A DNA stretch of 51,048 bases from an uncultured Opitutales bacterium (GTDB lineage Bacteria; Verrucomicrobiota; Verrucomicrobiia; Opitutales; Intestinicryptomonadaceae): assembly GCA_900552245.1 (NCBI GenBank), contig URYY01000002.1, positions 1-51,048 of the forward strand, given 5' to 3'. A model generated the notes under the pieces. It was given only the letters and a program-made list of their open reading frames with translations, was not told the DNA's origin and searched no databases. Shown piece by piece: positions 25,745 to 35,580 of the stretch (its first letter is position 1; each line of letters opens with the position of its first letter). A program made the position numbers and the translations under genes.

Positions 25745-26539
25745 TTAAAAATAGCACGCGGGGCGCCTGTCCCTGAGCGCGGGAATCTTTTCGCGGATTT
25801 TGTCGGCGTCTTTTAAATTTATCTCGCAAAACTGCATGTCTTCAACATCTTGCTTGCACTCTGCAAGCGTCTCACCAGTGGGCGAGACAAGGCAGGAAGA
25901 GCCGCAGTAGTTTACCGAGTTTGAGCCAAAATTTTCCACGCCTGCCTGATTTACGCAAATTAAGAAGGCCTGGGTGTCTATGGCTCTGGCCCGCGCAAGA
26001 ATTTTTAGTTGCCCCATGCGGGGGTGCGGCCATGCGGTTGATACTATTATTAATTGCGCGCCGCGCTGAGCCATGCGCACATACATTTCCGGAAAGCGCA
26101 AATCGTAGCAAATTGAAAGGCCAATTTTGCCGAAGGGGCTGTCGCAAACCACAATTCGCTCGCCTCCCTTTACGTGCTTGTGCTCGTTAAAGACGCTAAA
26201 CAGGTGTATCTTGTCGTAATGCGCCAAGAGTTTGCCGTGGGAATCTATTAGGAGCATGCGGTTTGATGGGGTCTCGCCAAGGCGCTCCAAGTAGCATACC
26301 GAGCCGCATATCGCAATGTGCGCATCGCGCGCTATGCAAGAAAGCTCTGTGGCAAAATTCCTGCCGCCCTCCAAAACTTTCTTATTTTCGGCGTAGTGGA
26401 ATCCGCTTAGAAACATCTCCGGAAATACGATTAAATCTGCTCCGTTTTCGGCGGCGCGCTCTGCAAATTCGCGGGCGTGCGCCAAGTTCTCATCGTAGCC
26501 GCGCTGCTTTACGGACATTTGTGCTAGGGCAACTTTCAT
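25745..26539 (-). CDS. Carbon-nitrogen hydrolase (nitrilase superfamily)
   Basis: This 264-aa cytosolic enzyme has the Glu-Lys-Cys triad of the superfamily: E41 in VFPEMFLSG, K110 in YDKIHLF and C144 in LSICYDLRFPEMY. Members cut amides, such as omega-amides, N-carbamoyl amines or deaminated glutathione. The sequence does not settle the substrate. The ATG overlaps the DciA gene stop by 4 nt (ATGA), so it is the last gene of a LysM-NUDIX-DciA-nitrilase operon. Confidence 0.92.
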   Translation of the reverse strand: MKVALAQMSVKQRGYDENLAHAREFAERAAENGADLIVFPEMFLSGFHYAENKKVLEGGRNFATELSCIARDAHIAICGSVCYLERLGETPSNRMLLIDSHGKLLAHYDKIHLFSVFNEHKHVKGGERIVVCDSPFGKIGLSICYDLRFPEMYVRMAQRGAQLIIVSTAWPHPRMGQLKILARARAIDTQAFLICVNQAGVENFGSNSVNYCGSSCLVSPTGETLAECKQDVEDMQFCEINLKDADKIREKIPALRDRRPACYF

Positions 26540-26886
26540 AAAAATTTTATCTTTCTTATTTTTGAACAGCCGTTTAACTTTTTTATTTTCGCAAGTATCT
26601 TGCGCTCGTTAAACATTAGCTCCTGCTTCGCAGTTGCGTTAAAAGTTCTTACATAAAGGACTGTAGCGCCGAGGTCGCAAGGCTCGCAAAGCTCGAGAAA
26701 ATCCGGACCTATGATGTCTGGCCAGCTCTCTATAACAACTTGCAGAGGGCTTGTCTGGCCGATTTTAAAATCGAGAAATATCTTGTCGATAAACTGCGCC
26801 GGCGTCTTTAAATCTCCCAGTTCCCTCTCAGCCGGAAGTCCGCGAAATTCGCTTAGCAAGCCGTCGCTATCCCTGTATAGTGGCAT
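26536..26886 (-). CDS. DciA/DUF721 replicative-helicase loader family protein
   Basis: The 116-aa protein matches the DUF721 pattern: W-PDIIGPDFLELCEPCDLGATVLYVRTFNATAKQEL-type text followed by ILAKIKKLNG. Only part is quoted here. DciA helps load the DnaB helicase in bacteria without DnaC. It overlaps the NUDIX gene by 20 nt and the nitrilase gene by 4 nt, so it is translationally coupled. The family is clear; the loader role is from family knowledge. Confidence 0.8.
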   Translation of the reverse strand: MPLYRDSDGLLSEFRGLPAERELGDLKTPAQFIDKIFLDFKIGQTSPLQVVIESWPDIIGPDFLELCEPCDLGATVLYVRTFNATAKQELMFNERKILAKIKKLNGCSKIRKIKFL

Positions 26887-27433
26887 TTTTACTCAGGTAT
26901 TTTTGAAGCAGATAAACTCCGTTTATCGCTATGCTGTGGTGTATCTGCCCGCTAAAGACCATATCGTCCAAATCCGAAATCTTTACAATTTTAGATTCCA
27001 ATTCCTCGTGTTCGTCCCAGTGGGTCTCGGCGAGCTTCTCGCAGTTTTTTGCCACTGTAAAGAAAGCGCGGTTATTTTGGATTGCAGGATTTGGAGAAAA
27101 TCCGCCTATGAGCTTAACTTGCCCCTTGTAGCCGGTTTCCTCCAGAAGCTCGCGGGCGGCGGCCTCCTCCGGAGTTTCTCCCTTTTCCATTATCCCTCCC
27201 GGAAACTCCCAGGAAAATTTATCCACGCCAAAGCGGTATTGGTTTACGAGCAAAACGCTGTCGCCGCCTATTATAGGCGCGACCTGAACCCAGTCGGCGG
27301 ATACGTTTATAAAAAAATCGCCCTCGCGCCCGTCCGGGTGGCGAAAGCGATTTTTTAAAACTTTAAACACTTTGCAATCCGCAACGCACTCGCTTGAAAT
27401 TTGCCGCCAAGCTTTTGGCTTTACGTTTGCCAT
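26867..27433 (-). CDS. NUDIX hydrolase, ADP-ribose pyrophosphatase-like
   Basis: This 188-aa protein has a complete Nudix box at 80-102 (G-x5-E-x7-REU-x-EE-x-GU: G80, E86, R94, E95, E98, E99, G101), which binds the magnesium ions. The extended beta N-terminal part (VFKVLKNRFRHPDG) and SPNPAIQNNRAFF after the box resemble ADP-ribose pyrophosphatases of the NudF type. The substrate is a guess. It follows the LysM gene by 4 nt. Confidence 0.88.
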   Translation of the reverse strand: MANVKPKAWRQISSECVADCKVFKVLKNRFRHPDGREGDFFINVSADWVQVAPIIGGDSVLLVNQYRFGVDKFSWEFPGGIMEKGETPEEAAARELLEETGYKGQVKLIGGFSPNPAIQNNRAFFTVAKNCEKLAETHWDEHEELESKIVKISDLDDMVFSGQIHHSIAINGVYLLQKYLSKNATIQG

Positions 27434-27437
27434 GATA

Positions 27438-28046
27438 TTAGGGAATTACGATTTCTTGACCAATCTGCAAGCGCCTGGAATCAACATTAGGGTTTGCCTT
27501 TTCAATTTCAGTGAGCGTCTTGCCGTGTTTTTTTGCAATTAAAGAGAGCGTATCGCCGGGGCGGACATTGTAAATTTTTGAGCCTGCGGAAGTTTGTGCA
27601 GCGGCAGTCGTCGAGGAACCCTGTGCGGCACTCTGCTGGCTCTGTGTTCTCACCCCGCGGCGTCCGGCAACCTCATTTATCGCCTTCTGGTTTTCTGCAA
27701 TCAGCTGGCGGTTCTTCGCTATCTCGGAATTTAACTGCGAAAGCGAGGTCTGCACTTGGCGCGCCATGGTATTTACGTTTGTGACACCCGCAGACTTGAT
27801 GTCTTCAAGCTGCATCGCAGTTGATTCCATCTTTGAATTTAAATTCTTCATCTCTATGGAAAGTGCGGCGGCCTTTTCAACGCTGTCTTTGACAGTTTTA
27901 AAATTTTCCTCCGCATTCCCAGCCCTGCTTGACGCACTCACTGCAAACGCCAGAGCCGCAACGCTTAGCGCCAGTGCCACACAGCCGATTGCCAAGGGCA
28001 AAATGGGCTTTATCGAACTCACCGAATTTTGGTTTTCTTCTTCCAT
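27438..28046 (-). CDS. Membrane-anchored coiled-coil protein with C-terminal LysM domain
   Basis: The 202-aa protein has a short cytoplasmic start, one TM helix (about 13-38) and a long helical coiled-coil region (about 40-125). A Gln/Ser/Thr/Ala linker (about 130-153) leads to a LysM domain (about 157-202, YNVRPGDTLSLIAKKHGK and LQIGQEIVIP), which binds peptidoglycan. It probably spans from inner membrane to cell wall. It is the first gene of the four-gene operon ending with the nitrilase. Confidence 0.85.
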   Translation of the reverse strand: MEEENQNSVSSIKPILPLAIGCVALALSVAALAFAVSASSRAGNAEENFKTVKDSVEKAAALSIEMKNLNSKMESTAMQLEDIKSAGVTNVNTMARQVQTSLSQLNSEIAKNRQLIAENQKAINEVAGRRGVRTQSQQSAAQGSSTTAAAQTSAGSKIYNVRPGDTLSLIAKKHGKTLTEIEKANPNVDSRRLQIGQEIVIP

Positions 28047-28147
28047 ATCAAATAGCCTCAGTTCTTTATTTCTTCAAAGTCAAAGGGCGCTTTGCCCCAA
28101 TCCAATTTCTCGACTTACAAAAGCATTAAATTTATGCAAATTCAACA

Positions 28148-30706
28148 CTAATCTTGCGAATTTTCACCTTCTTTTGCCGCAGCTTGCTTTTCAGCTTTTT
28201 TGGCCTTTGGGGTGCGCTTTTCAAACTCAAAGCCTATTTCGCCATTTTCCTTCATAATTAGATAGGCCGAGAATTTCTTGCCAGTCCTTTTTGATACAAA
28301 GTCCTCTATCAGTGGTGTCTTGCCGCTTTGTGCGAGGCTCTGCACCTCCTCGGGCTTTATCGCGTGCGAAAGCATATTGCGCCAAATCTTGAAATTGCAG
28401 TTTTTGGACTTATCGGCTATATTCGAGCAGACGTACTGGGAAGTTGTCTCGAGCATATCTCCGTTGCAGTCGCAGTAACCGAGCGCGGCTTTGGGGCATT
28501 TTGAAATAACTTTAGCTCCCGTTAAATCGAGTTCAGCCTTCTTGTTCTCGCCGCCCTCTGCCGGGTGTGAGGCCGATGTCCCAAACTGGAACTTTACTTT
28601 CCAATCGTCATCAAGCTTTAAAAACGCGCTGTAGGGCTTACCTATCTTGCTCTTGAATCCGTCCAGAGGCCCAACTATGCGCTTCTCCAAAAGTTCGCGC
28701 ACCTCGTCTTCTGACATCTTTCGGTTGCCCATTGTTTTGTATATGACGATCTTACCGTCTTTAGAGCGGTAAGAGCGGAAGGATTCCAACATAGTTTGTC
28801 CGTCCGAGGGCGATATTATATCGGTTTCCTTAGTTTCGGCATCGGTTTCCACAAAGGCCTTTGCCTTATCAACTATTTTGGTAGCCATATCTGAGATTCC
28901 ACCCATGAATTCTTTTCTTGTAAGTTCGTTCTTTTCGATGAGCCTCAATCTGTATTCCCATTCGCCCGTCATTGCGGGGCTAGTTAGCTCCTCCACTCCC
29001 AAGGCCTTTAGAAATGTAATTAGATTTTCCGCCTTATTCGTGGGCAGCAATTCGCGCTTGTCGCGCTCCACAAACTTGTGGGCGATCAGGGTGTCTATTA
29101 TCTGTGCGCGGGTTGCAGGCGTTCCCAATCCGCGCTCCTTCATAGCTTCCGCCAACTCTTCGTCATCTATCAACTTCCCAGCGCCTTCCATCGCAGAAAG
29201 CAGCGTAGCTTCCGTAAAGCGGGCAGGGGGCTTAGTGGCGTCCTGCTTTATTGCGGCATCTTTAAGTTTAGCTTTCTCGTCCTCGCTTTTCAAGGCGGGC
29301 AGCGTTTGAGCTTCGCCTTCCTCCGCCTTTTGTTCGGCCTTGGCAAAGCCCTTCTCGTAAACCTCAAGCCAGCCTTCGCTCTTTAGTATCTTGCCCTCCG
29401 TCTTGAATGCGTGCTCGCCCAGCTTTGATATGCGCGTCGTGACATCAAACAGCGCATCCGGATAAAATGCGGCTATGAAGCGCCTCGCTATCATATCGTA
29501 AATCTTTAACTCGTCTTCGCTGAGCTTTGCAGACGTTTGCCCCGTCGGGATAATGGCAAAGTGGTCGCTTATTTGAGCGTTGTTAAAAATTCTCTTTGTC
29601 GCCTTCTTTATGTAGCCCTCCGACACTGCCTTTGCGCCAAAAATTCCGTATTTGCCCTCCAACATGCCCATGGTCCTCTCGCATACGCCCCTGTAGTCTT
29701 CGGGAAGGGCGCGAGAGTCGGTCCTCGGGTAGGTAATCATCTTGTGCTTCTGGTAGAGGTCTTGCGCTATGGAAAGCGTTCTTGCGGCTGAAAATGAAAA
29801 TCTGTTGTTGGCTTCCCTCTGCAGTGTCGTCAAATCGTAAAGCTTAGGTGCCGCCTGTTTTGACTGCGTCTTTTTCTCGCTTACTTCGGCAATCCCTATC
29901 GTCTTTACTTGCTCTAAAATTTCTCTTGCTTGCTGCTCGTCCCAAATCCTGTCTGCAGCATCTCCGGCATCTTTGCCTTTCTTAAAGTCCGGGCGCTGGT
30001 AAGTGCCCTTGTAGCTGCCGTTTTCAATATCAAATTCGCCAATTATTTTCCAGAAGCTCTTGGGCTTAAAGTTCGCTATCTCGTGCTCGCGCTCAACTAT
30101 CATCGCAAGAGTTGGCGTCTGAACTCTGCCGACGCTCACAAGCGCCTTGTTCTTTGCCCCGTACATGCGAGTTGTAACAGCCCTTGTCGCGTTCATTCCA
30201 ACTATCCAGTCAGACTCGCTTCTGCATCTAGCCGCATCTTGCAGCGATTCCATTTCGCTTTGCTTTCTCAAATGTCCAAAGGCCTCGCGTATGGCATCGG
30301 GTGTCATGCTCGAAAGCCACAGCCTCTCGCGCGGCAGCTTGCACTCGGCAACTTCGTATATGTACGTAAAAATCAGTTCGCCTTCTCGACCGGCATCGCA
30401 TGCGTTTATGACGCCGTCTATATCCTTTCTGCTCATCAGCTTCTTTAATTCCTGAAACTTTTTCTTCGTCTTTTCTATGGGCTTTAACTCAAATTTCTCC
30501 GGCAGAATCGGCAAATTCGAAAGCGACCAACGCGCGTATTTTTTGTCTATGTCCGCGGGCATGGGCAACTCTATCAGATGGCCCACAGCCGACGAAATCA
30601 CATAATCGTCGTTCTCGTAGTAATCGTCGTGCTTTTTCGCCTTCCCGAGTGTTCTTGCTATGTCGCTTGCTACGCTAGGCTTTTCGGCTATGACAAGTTT
30701 TTTCAT
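28148..30706 (-). CDS. topB: DNA topoisomerase III-type (type IA topoisomerase)
   Basis: This 852-aa type IA topoisomerase decatenates or relaxes DNA by single-strand passage. The Toprim domain starts IAEKPSVASDIA and carries DAGREGE (104-110), the metal site. The catalytic tyrosine is Y326 in MITYPRTDSR. MERGLGTPATRAQIIDTL-like text (KERGLGTPATRA) closes the core. A C-terminal region has one cysteine group (CPKAALGYCDCNG, YVCSN), probably a degraded zinc finger, and ends in a Lys/Ala-rich tail. The ITYPRTDSR context and overall plan favour TopB over TopA. Confidence 0.93.
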   Translation of the reverse strand: MKKLVIAEKPSVASDIARTLGKAKKHDDYYENDDYVISSAVGHLIELPMPADIDKKYARWSLSNLPILPEKFELKPIEKTKKKFQELKKLMSRKDIDGVINACDAGREGELIFTYIYEVAECKLPRERLWLSSMTPDAIREAFGHLRKQSEMESLQDAARCRSESDWIVGMNATRAVTTRMYGAKNKALVSVGRVQTPTLAMIVEREHEIANFKPKSFWKIIGEFDIENGSYKGTYQRPDFKKGKDAGDAADRIWDEQQAREILEQVKTIGIAEVSEKKTQSKQAAPKLYDLTTLQREANNRFSFSAARTLSIAQDLYQKHKMITYPRTDSRALPEDYRGVCERTMGMLEGKYGIFGAKAVSEGYIKKATKRIFNNAQISDHFAIIPTGQTSAKLSEDELKIYDMIARRFIAAFYPDALFDVTTRISKLGEHAFKTEGKILKSEGWLEVYEKGFAKAEQKAEEGEAQTLPALKSEDEKAKLKDAAIKQDATKPPARFTEATLLSAMEGAGKLIDDEELAEAMKERGLGTPATRAQIIDTLIAHKFVERDKRELLPTNKAENLITFLKALGVEELTSPAMTGEWEYRLRLIEKNELTRKEFMGGISDMATKIVDKAKAFVETDAETKETDIISPSDGQTMLESFRSYRSKDGKIVIYKTMGNRKMSEDEVRELLEKRIVGPLDGFKSKIGKPYSAFLKLDDDWKVKFQFGTSASHPAEGGENKKAELDLTGAKVISKCPKAALGYCDCNGDMLETTSQYVCSNIADKSKNCNFKIWRNMLSHAIKPEEVQSLAQSGKTPLIEDFVSKRTGKKFSAYLIMKENGEIGFEFEKRTPKAKKAEKQAAAKEGENSQD

Positions 30707-30735
30707 TTAAAAGAATTTGTGCGCGTTTTAAATAT

Positions 30736-30772
30736 CAATAAAAGTTTCCCAAGCCTCTGCGCTTGGGAAACT
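30736..30772 (-). terminator. Rho-independent terminator of the aminotransferase gene
   Basis: A perfect 12-bp stem AGTTTCCCAAGC (30743-30754) / GCTTGGGAAACT (30761-30772) is followed on the minus strand by TTTATT. It separates the panD-aminotransferase unit from topB. Confidence 0.85.
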
Positions 30773-30791
30773 CAACTTAAATCAAAAATCC

Positions 30792-31874
30792 CTACTTCTT
30801 TAGAAATTCGGGAAGTATTGTATCTATATTGTTCAAGAGCTCGCGCATCGTCTCCGGAGTTTCGTCGCCCATGTTGGAGATGCGGAAAGTCTTGCCCTTG
30901 AGTGCGCCGTAACCGCCGTCAAATACCATGTGATAGCGCTTCTTTAGCTCTGCAATGACGCCAGCTATGTCTATATCCAAGGTATTCTTGAAGCAGTTTA
31001 GAGTTACGGAGCCGTACTTTTCTTCCGGCAACAATTCAAAGCCGTATCCGTACGCCCAGTCGCGAACTATCTTGTTATTTTCCAAGTGGCGGGCATAGCG
31101 CTTTTCGAGCCCTTCGTTTCTGATGTCCTCAAGCTTGCTTTCGAGTGCGTATATGAGGGAGATTGTCGGCGTGGAGGGCGTCATATTCTTCTCGTAATTC
31201 TTTTGGAATTCCAAGAAATCGAAGTAGTAGCCTCTGCCTTCAACTTCCTTTGCCCTCTTTAGGGCGCGCTCTGAAACTGTCAGGAAGGCCAATCCCGGCG
31301 GAATTGCCATAGCCTTCTGGCAGCCTGCCAACATGACGTCTATTCCCAACTCGTCCTTCTTTATGGGCAGGGCCGAGAAGGAGCTTACGGTGTCTACTAT
31401 GGAAATTACCTCGGGGAACTCGCGCACAACTTCCATAACCGCCTTAATGTCCGTCATTGTGCCGGTTGAGGTCTCATTGTGTATTATTGTTATGGCGTCG
31501 AACTTGCCGGTTGATAGTGCCTTGCGGACCGCTTCGGGATCGACTGGCTTGCCCCACTCAAACTTCAGAACCTCCGCATTCTTGCCGCAGCGCAGGCTTA
31601 CGTCGTACCACTTGTCGGCGAATGCGCCGTTTGCGCAATTTAGCACTCCCTTTTTGCAGACGTTGCGTATGGAGCCTTCCATCACGCCCCATGAGCTGCT
31701 GGTGCTCAGATACACGGGGTCTTTCGTGAAAAAGAGCTTCTGTAAATCGGGTTGGATTCTCTCCATAAGGGCTACGAAGTCCTTGCTGCGGTGTCCAACC
31801 AAGTGTGTTGTCATTGCCTTGTAGGTTTTCTCGGAAACCTCAATTGGGCCGGGTATGAATAGTTTGTCTGACAT
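30792..31874 (-). CDS. Class V aminotransferase (alanine/serine-glyoxylate type)
   Basis: This 360-aa PLP enzyme belongs to the serine-pyruvate / alanine-glyoxylate aminotransferase group. FIPGPIEVSE and VGHRSKDF form the substrate entrance, HNETSTGT the phosphate/PLP ring contact, IVDTVSSF supplies the aspartate for the pyridine nitrogen, and K187 in AGCQKAMAIPPGLAF is the Schiff-base lysine. It may interconvert glyoxylate or pyruvate with glycine, serine or alanine. It starts 33 nt after panD, so the two may form an operon; a role linked to beta-alanine is only a guess. Confidence 0.88.
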   Translation of the reverse strand: MSDKLFIPGPIEVSEKTYKAMTTHLVGHRSKDFVALMERIQPDLQKLFFTKDPVYLSTSSSWGVMEGSIRNVCKKGVLNCANGAFADKWYDVSLRCGKNAEVLKFEWGKPVDPEAVRKALSTGKFDAITIIHNETSTGTMTDIKAVMEVVREFPEVISIVDTVSSFSALPIKKDELGIDVMLAGCQKAMAIPPGLAFLTVSERALKRAKEVEGRGYYFDFLEFQKNYEKNMTPSTPTISLIYALESKLEDIRNEGLEKRYARHLENNKIVRDWAYGYGFELLPEEKYGSVTLNCFKNTLDIDIAGVIAELKKRYHMVFDGGYGALKGKTFRISNMGDETPETMRELLNNIDTILPEFLKK

Positions 31875-31907
31875 GCTTTTGTGCCTTTGGTTTTGTGTTA
31901 AAAATTT

Positions 31908-32282
31908 CTAATCTTTTATCGGGTTTTGCTCCTTTATTATTTTGGAGTTGCCCTCGGCAAGTGTTATTGTGCGAGGAACCCACTGGCTGGCTTCCTGCTC
32001 CGTCATTTGCGCAAAGCTCATAAGTACGAGCAAATCTCCCTTCTTGCCCATGTGCGCGGCCGCTCCGCGCAGGGATATCGTCTTGCTTCCGGCGGGTGCC
32101 GGAATTGCGTAAGTTTCAAATCTCCTGCCATTTGAGATGTTGCCTACGAGGATCTTCTCCCCATACAAAAGACCAACTCTCTTCATTAAAGCCTCGTCTA
32201 TCGCAAGCGAGCCTTCGTAGTCGAGAATGGCATCTGTCGTTTCGGCGCGAAGGATTTTTGATTTTAGAATCTGAACGAACAT
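31908..32282 (-). CDS. panD: Aspartate 1-decarboxylase precursor
   Basis: PanD makes beta-alanine for pantothenate and CoA. It is a pyruvoyl enzyme that cleaves itself between G24 and S25; here the site is DYEGSLAID with G24-S25 in place. The N-terminal strand FVQILKSKILRAETT supplies the conserved lysine (K9). NGRRFETYAI and LRGAAAHMGKKGDLLVLMSF are further signatures. At 124 aa it is a normal length. It lies directly upstream of a class V aminotransferase gene. Confidence 0.96.
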   Translation of the reverse strand: MFVQILKSKILRAETTDAILDYEGSLAIDEALMKRVGLLYGEKILVGNISNGRRFETYAIPAPAGSKTISLRGAAAHMGKKGDLLVLMSFAQMTEQEASQWVPRTITLAEGNSKIIKEQNPIKD

Positions 32283-32739
32283 TTCAATTTCTTATTACTT
32301 ATAAAGTTGGACAGAACTATACCCATTGCGATATTAGTCAATTAAAAAATAGTTTAAGTGTGCTCACAAATTTTTGAGCTGTAATATATCTTGCTTTAAC
32401 AAACTTTCGCCCAGGCTTTAAAGCCCTGATTTTTTACTCTTAACATATTTATTATCAAAGCGTTATTTCAACTTTTTACAAAGGAATATCGCCTCTTTGC
32501 TCACTTGGATTTTTTTAATTTTGCCAGTGTATATAATTAGCTTTATCTCTCGCAGACTATGGATACATTCGCAAATTCTAACTGCAAAATTTTGTAAAAA
32601 ACTGAGAATATCATTTTACTTACACCGCAATCAAACAATCGACATTAAAAGGACTTTTCGCGCGGCTTGGCTTTTAAATCTTATTTTTTTAGATGCTCTT
32701 CTTGCTTCCTATTTTGAATCAGCCTTGTTTAATCTACGC
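32283..32739. other. Intergenic region, no supported gene
   Basis: This AT-rich stretch upstream of panD and downstream of tkt holds no gene I can support. An ORF from 32497 crosses the tkt terminator and ends inside tkt on the other strand, so it is treated as spurious. The panD promoter must lie near 32300, but no clear boxes are visible. Confidence 0.5.
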
Positions 32740-32772
32740 AAAATAAAAAGCGGCCGGAGCAATTCCGACCGC
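32740..32772 (-). terminator. Rho-independent terminator of transketolase
   Basis: On the minus strand GCGGTCGGA pairs with TCCGGCCGC (one G-T pair) around a 5-nt loop, at 32772-32750, followed by TTTTTATTT. It begins 28 nt after the tkt stop. Confidence 0.88.
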
Positions 32773-32799
32773 CTCAAATTTCAGAGTCTCAACTTGAGA

Positions 32800-34779
32800 C
32801 TACTTTGCGACATTTGCTATGTTTTGCGGCGTCAAACCAAAGGCTTCCATAAGCTCAGGCAAGTCTGCCGAGAAGCCGAAGTCGTTCGTGCCGACAAATT
32901 TTGACGCATATTTGTACCAGGGCAGGGCAACGCCCGCCTCAACTGCAGTGCGATTCGTGCAGCTCTTTGGCAGAACCTGCTCTTTGTACTCGTCGCTCTG
33001 GCGCTCAAACTGCTCCATGCAGGGCATTGAAACTACTCGCGTTCCGTAGCCCAATATGTCGGCGGCCTTCAAGGCTAGCGAGAGCTCGGAGCCTGTCGCA
33101 ATCAATATGCGCTCCAAGGGCTGAGTTTCCTTCCTTGCGATATACGCGCCCTTTAGCACGCCCTCGCGGCGGGTCTGCACCGGTATTTCATTCAAAATCG
33201 GCAAGTCTTGGCGCGACAAAATTAGAGCAGTCGGGCCGTTCTGGCGCGAATACGCATGCGCATAAGCTCCGGCGCACTCCTCAGAGTCCGCGGGTCTTAC
33301 GACGTCTAGGCGCGGAATGCTCCTTAATATGCTTACAAGTTCAACCGGCTGGTGTGTCGGGCCGTCGTAGCCAACTCCGATTGAGTCGTGCGTCAGTATG
33401 TACTGAACGGGCAAGTCGGATAGGGCGGCAACTCTCACAGCTCCTAGCATGTAGCCTGCGAATGTCAGGAAGGTCGCGCAAGACGGCGTGAACAATCCGT
33501 AGTAGCATATTCCGTTTGTTATCGCAGCCATCGCGTGCTCGCGTATTCCGTAGTAGATGTTTCTGCCTGCAGGATTTGCCGGAGAGAAATCGCCCGCGTC
33601 TTTAATATAGTTCTTTGTCGAGCCGTACAAGTCGGCCGAGCCCGAGACTATATTTGGCATCTTGTGGGCCAGGGAATTTAAGACCGCTCCGCCCGACGAG
33701 CGAGATGCGCTCTTATCAGTATTGGGAAATTCCGGAATAAAGCTCAGCAACTTCTTTGGATCCGAGAAGTAATTGCCCTTGTTTGCGCACTCGTCCAACT
33801 CTTGGGCCTTCTGCGGATTTGCGAGCTTCCAAGCTTCAAATGACTTTTCCCAAGCCTTGCGCTTGCGGGAGCGCTTCTTTGCAAGCTTTCCAAAATATTC
33901 GTATGTGGCGTCGCTCACAAAGAATTTTTCGTCGGGAAGACCCAGTGCCTTGCGGGCCTCGTCTGCAAATTTTGCGCCGCCTTCGCCGTGACCCTTTGAC
34001 GTACCCTGAACTTCGGCTATGCCCTTTGCTATTACTGTCTTAAATATTACCAACTTCGGCTTGCCGTTGGGGCGCTTTGCAGCCTTCTTTAAGACGGCCT
34101 TTATTGCGTCCAAATCGTGACCGTCTGCCTTAAATACTTCAAACCCGTAGGCAAGGAACCTCTTTGCTGTATCCTCGCTCTGCGATTTTTCGGCGGCGGC
34201 ATCCAGCGTTACGTCGTTTGAATCGTACATGAGTATGAGGTTGTCCAACTTGTAGTGGGCCGCCAGCGCGCAAGCTTCTGAGGCCACTCCCTCTTGCATG
34301 CAGCCATCGCCCGCCAAGCAGTAAACCTTGTGGTCAAATAGCGCACATTCCGGAGTGTTAAAGCGCGCCGCCGCCATCTTTTCTGAAATTGCCATACCGA
34401 CGGCGTTTGCGACACCCTGTCCGAGAGGGCCACTAGTTGCCTCTACGCCCTCTGTGACTCCAAACTCGGGGTGTCCGGGAGTCTTTGAATGCATCATTCT
34501 AAACTTTGACAGGTCTTCCCTAGTGAGGTTAAAGCCGGACATGTGAAGCCAGGAGTAAATGAACATGCTGCCGTGACCGGCGCTCAAAACAAATCTGTCG
34601 CGATTGAGCCACTTTGGCGACTTCGGGTCTATATTTAGTATCTCGCCGAAAAGCACCGCGCCAATTTCAGCGCAGCCCAGCGGAAGGCCCAGATGGCCGG
34701 ATTTTCTTGCTGCTATTGCGTCGATGGCAAGACCCCTTGCCTCGTTTGCCGCATTTTGTAGTATTTCTTTATCTGTCAT
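32800..34779 (-). CDS. tkt: Transketolase
   Basis: This 659-aa thiamine-diphosphate enzyme moves two-carbon units between sugar phosphates in the pentose phosphate pathway. FVLSAGHGSMFIYSWLHM and SGPLGQGVANAVG are in the pyrophosphate domain. LAGDGCMQEGVASEA continuing to MYDSNDVTLD holds the metal-binding GDG-N motif. THDSIGVGYDGPTHQPVE in the second domain holds the catalytic histidines. A single, full-length gene is present with its own terminator. Confidence 0.96.
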   Translation of the reverse strand: MTDKEILQNAANEARGLAIDAIAARKSGHLGLPLGCAEIGAVLFGEILNIDPKSPKWLNRDRFVLSAGHGSMFIYSWLHMSGFNLTREDLSKFRMMHSKTPGHPEFGVTEGVEATSGPLGQGVANAVGMAISEKMAAARFNTPECALFDHKVYCLAGDGCMQEGVASEACALAAHYKLDNLILMYDSNDVTLDAAAEKSQSEDTAKRFLAYGFEVFKADGHDLDAIKAVLKKAAKRPNGKPKLVIFKTVIAKGIAEVQGTSKGHGEGGAKFADEARKALGLPDEKFFVSDATYEYFGKLAKKRSRKRKAWEKSFEAWKLANPQKAQELDECANKGNYFSDPKKLLSFIPEFPNTDKSASRSSGGAVLNSLAHKMPNIVSGSADLYGSTKNYIKDAGDFSPANPAGRNIYYGIREHAMAAITNGICYYGLFTPSCATFLTFAGYMLGAVRVAALSDLPVQYILTHDSIGVGYDGPTHQPVELVSILRSIPRLDVVRPADSEECAGAYAHAYSRQNGPTALILSRQDLPILNEIPVQTRREGVLKGAYIARKETQPLERILIATGSELSLALKAADILGYGTRVVSMPCMEQFERQSDEYKEQVLPKSCTNRTAVEAGVALPWYKYASKFVGTNDFGFSADLPELMEAFGLTPQNIANVAK

Positions 34780-35549
34780 ATCTAAATAGAATCTTTAAGG
34801 ATTTAAAGCTAACATTTCTGGCATCTGTTTTGCATTTTTCAACATTAAATAGGCGCAGCAGGCCAAGTTTTAGCGATTTTTTTTGTTTCGCATACAAAAA
34901 ATTCCTAGCATAACTTCCTACAATAGCCGTGTTACTGTAAAAATGAATCCGGACTCTGCTGTTTGGCTTTGAGATTATGCGGAGCTTTATCATTTCGTAA
35001 ATTTGCAGCGCACAAGCCTAGCTTTGAAAAAAATATTTAATAGATTTTGTGAAATTTTTTTATGTCAATATCATGTCAATAACTCTTTTGAGAAATTGAG
35101 AAAAATTTTTGAGACGTCTGCCAGAGAATGTTCCGGACGGTTTTTCAAAAAAAACTTAGATTTTTAGGATATTTTGAGGCGGGGGTATTGTTGAGTCAGC
35201 CTAAAATAGCAAGCTGAAGGGCGGCGCGTTTTTTTCAATTCTTGGCAAGCTTTTTTTTAAATTTTTTTTACCGCAGCAAATTGTCAATAACTTGTTAAAA
35301 ACTTATTCTTGAAATCTCGCCGCATATTTTAAACTATTGTCTGCAATGAGGGCGCGATATGAGTAAAGCCTGAAATTTGGGGCTTTGAAAGTATCGCGCT
35401 TAAACTTTCTAACTGTTTATAAAAAAGGTATTTATGGCAATTATTAGGCTTGCGAGCGCGGAGGTTAATGCTTTAAGTTCTTTTGTGTAAAGTTCTTAAA
35501 ATATAAAAGGTGGGCAGCCCTAAAAAAGGCTTGCTAGCTAGCGCTAAAT

Positions 35550-35558
35550 TGTGAATAA
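35550..35558 (+). promoter_or_regulatory. DnaA-box match upstream of dnaA
   Basis: TGTGAATAA (reverse TTATTCACA) matches the DnaA-box consensus TTATNCACA exactly and ends 24 nt before the dnaA start codon. It could mediate autoregulation or origin binding. Confidence 0.5.
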
Positions 35559-35573
35559 ATGCCTGCAAATTTT

Positions 35574-35580
35574 GGAGAAG
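35574..35580 (+). promoter_or_regulatory. dnaA ribosome binding site
   Basis: GGAGAAG lies 2 nt before the ATG at 35583 (the GGAG core is 5 nt away). This supports the start at 35583 rather than the in-frame ATG at 35559. Confidence 0.65.

Noticed and set aside
32497..32904. 135-codon plus-strand ORF between panD and tkt
   Set aside because: It runs through the tkt terminator hairpin and ends inside tkt on the other strand, with no recognisable domain.
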